Assembly: GCA_016649775.1 (NCBI GenBank)
Contig: JAENWY010000089.1
Location: 1 to 8,682 of the forward strand
Length of the DNA stretch: 8,682 bases
From: Spirochaetaceae bacterium
GTDB taxonomy: Bacteria > Spirochaetota > Spirochaetia > Sphaerochaetales > Sphaerochaetaceae
Direction: 5' to 3'
The position numbers were made by a program, and so were the translations under genes. The notes under the pieces were generated by a model. The model was not told where the DNA came from, made no database searches, and saw nothing but the letters and a program-made list of their open reading frames with translations. This document shows positions 7,194 to 8,682 of this stretch, in pieces; position 1 is the first letter of the stretch; every line of letters starts with the position of its first letter.

Positions 7194-7427
7194 AATGGAG
7201 AGAGTGTTATTAAGTTCTTATTAAAATCATAGCTAAAATATGAGTTAGATTACCCTCTTCTAATCAATTTATTACTATCTATTTATATGTTTTTTCACTA
7301 ATTAATTACTGTAAACATACTTTTTTTAACAATTGCTCTTATTCTTGTAATAAACATCATTTTATATTATTCTAAACCTGTCTAAAAAGACTTCTATGCA
7401 AGAATTTTAAGCAAAGGCGTAATATAT
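7194..7427 (+). other. AT-rich gap and leader before the helicase gene, no gene seen
   Basis: No open frame of useful length, tRNA or conserved RNA is visible in this part. TATAAT occurs at 7191-7196 on the edge of the inverted-repeat element, and TATTAT at 7365-7370, but neither has a convincing -35 box at 16-18 bases. TATGTTT (7286-7292) can pair with AAACATA (7313-7319) just before seven T residues (7321-7327). With only one G-C pair in that stem it is a weak terminator or attenuator candidate. TAATTAATTA (7299-7308) in its loop is itself a perfect palindrome. A promoter for the helicase must lie somewhere here unless transcription reads through from upstream. Confidence 0.4.
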
Positions 7428-7430
7428 ATG
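7413..7430 (+). promoter_or_regulatory. Ribosome binding site and start of the DEAD-box helicase gene
   Basis: AAAGG (7413-7417) lies ten bases before ATG (7428-7430), slightly longer than ideal. The frame stays open upstream only to a TAA at 7383-7385 and has no other start codon. The encoded MKFTELPFSDNVLKGI is a typical DEAD-box helicase beginning, so this start is well supported. Confidence 0.65.
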
Positions 7431-8682
7431 AAATTTACTGAATTACCTTTTAGTGATAATGTACTAAAAGGAATTGAAAATGCAAACTTTGATACATGTA
7501 CAATCGTACAAGAAAAAGTTTTGCCAGTTGCATTGGAAGGATGTGACTTAATGGTACAGTCTAAAACAGGATCTGGAAAAACAGCTGTTTATGTACTAAC
7601 TATTTTGCAAAATATTGCAAAATGTATTGCTGAGGGTAAAGATAAACCTAAAGCATTAATTGTAGCTCCAACTCGTGAGCTAGCTGTTCAAATAGAAGCT
7701 GATGCTGCAACTCTTGCAGCAGGTTTTGAAGATGTAACAGTTGGAGCATTCTACGGTGGCGTAGGATACGAAAAACAAGACAAACTAATTGCAGAAGGTT
7801 GTGATATTTGTGTTGGTACTCCAGGTCGTCTTCTAGATTTTCAAAAAGGTCATAAGATCGATTTTAGAGATTTTAATATTTTTGTTCTTGATGAAGCTGA
7901 TAGAATGTTTGATATGGGTTTCTATCCTGATGTACAAAAAATGTTCTCACTTTTATCTGAAAAAGAAAAAAGACAAACAATGTTATTCTCAGCTACTTTA
8001 AGCACAAGAGTTAGAAACCTTGCTTGGCAGTATATGAATGAACCTAAAGAAATTGAGGTAGAACCTGAAGAAATTACTGTAAATAAAATTACACAAGAAT
8101 TGTATCATATTGCTAAGGCTGATAAGTTCAATTTATTCCTTCAATTAATGGTTAAAGAAAATCCAGAGAATGCACTTGTATTTACTAATACAAAAGCAAA
8201 AGCTGTTGAAGTAGCTAAGAGATTATCTCTTAATGGCTTTACAGCAAAATATTTAATGGGTGATATGGCTCAAGCTAAGAGACTTCTAACAATTAATAAA
8301 ATGAAAGAAGGTAAATTAAAATTCTTAGTTGCAACTGATGTTGCAGCTCGTGGATTACAAATTGATGATCTTGAATTAGTTATTAACTATGATATTCCTG
8401 AAGATTTTGAATCATATGTTCATAGAATTGGTAGAACAGCAAGAGCTGGTAAAACTGGTAAATCTATAACACTTGCATGTGAAGAATTTATTTATGGTTT
8501 AGAACCAATTGAAACTTATATTGGAATGAAAATTCCTGTAATTTGGCCTGAAGAGGGTGAATTACCTGTAGTAGATGATAAGAGCAAAAATTTATCATTT
8601 AGAGATATGGTAAGCCAAAATGAATATGCTTCTAAGAGATCTCAAAACGGTAGAGGCGGAAATAGAAATGATAATAGAGGCG
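7428..8682 (+). CDS. DEAD-box ATP-dependent RNA helicase, 3' end cut by the window
   Basis: The frame is open to the window end and gives 418 residues without a stop. DEAD-box proteins use ATP to separate short RNA duplexes and strip proteins in ribosome assembly and RNA decay. All core motifs are present: a Q-motif region with TIVQEKVLP; Walker A SKTGSGKT (45-52); PTREL (81-85); TPGR (131-134); DEAD (155-158); SAT (188-190); ATDVAARG (302-309); and HRIGRTARAG (332-341). After about residue 400 an Arg/Gly/Asn-rich tail begins (GRGGNRNDNRG), a common RNA-binding extension in RhlE- and DeaD-like helicases; its full length is unseen. I cannot decide between RhlE, DeaD/CsdA and other subfamilies, so no symbol is given. 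It is about 320 bases from the aminotransferase and is probably its own transcription unit. Confidence 0.95.
   Translation, partial: MKFTELPFSDNVLKGIENANFDTCTIVQEKVLPVALEGCDLMVQSKTGSGKTAVYVLTILQNIAKCIAEGKDKPKALIVAPTRELAVQIEADAATLAAGFEDVTVGAFYGGVGYEKQDKLIAEGCDICVGTPGRLLDFQKGHKIDFRDFNIFVLDEADRMFDMGFYPDVQKMFSLLSEKEKRQTMLFSATLSTRVRNLAWQYMNEPKEIEVEPEEITVNKITQELYHIAKADKFNLFLQLMVKENPENALVFTNTKAKAVEVAKRLSLNGFTAKYLMGDMAQAKRLLTINKMKEGKLKFLVATDVAARGLQIDDLELVINYDIPEDFESYVHRIGRTARAGKTGKSITLACEEFIYGLEPIETYIGMKIPVIWPEEGELPVVDDKSKNLSFRDMVSQNEYASKRSQNGRGGNRNDNRG

Noticed and set aside
7195..7224. Nine-codon open frame starting with ATG just after the palindromic element
   Set aside because: It has no ribosome binding site in front of it, it is too short to judge, and such frames are frequent by chance.

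Overview
The window is an ordinary chromosomal stretch from a low-G+C bacterium (roughly one third G+C by eye) that uses the standard code: TGG encodes Trp and all genes end in TAA or TAG. Every supported gene lies on the + strand. The short leaders, the four-helix FtsK with a long linker and the style of the DEAD-box helicase suggest a host-associated spirochaete, possibly Treponema-like. That placement rests on recalled family resemblance and is only moderately secure.

Layout: (1) 1-2665 is a tightly packed tRNA/rRNA modification operon: the last 63 residues of MnmE, then MnmG eight bases later, then RsmG overlapping the mnmG stop by one base. It closes with a strong intrinsic terminator at 2701-2755. 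(2) 2756-2878 is a short AT-rich gap with a candidate promoter and a 16-bp inverted repeat. (3) 2879-7105 holds ftsK (GTG start) and a class IV PLP-dependent aminotransferase 12 bases downstream, probably co-transcribed. (4) 7106-7427 has no gene. It starts with an unusual nested set of inverted repeats (7105-7193), followed by AT-rich DNA with only weak promoter and terminator candidates. (5) 7428 to the end is a DEAD-box RNA helicase with all core motifs, cut by the window edge as its Arg/Gly/Asn-rich tail begins.

MnmE and MnmG together form the cmnm5 group on the wobble uridine of several tRNAs, and RsmG methylates 16S rRNA, so the first operon serves decoding accuracy. FtsK pumps chromosomal DNA at the division septum. 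The aminotransferase has no obvious link to FtsK beyond adjacency. The helicase probably acts in RNA remodelling.

I found no defence system, CRISPR array, mobile-element protein, tRNA or rRNA gene. The most interesting unexplained items are the nested palindromic element after the aminotransferase and a duplicated 13-residue motif in the long FtsK linker.
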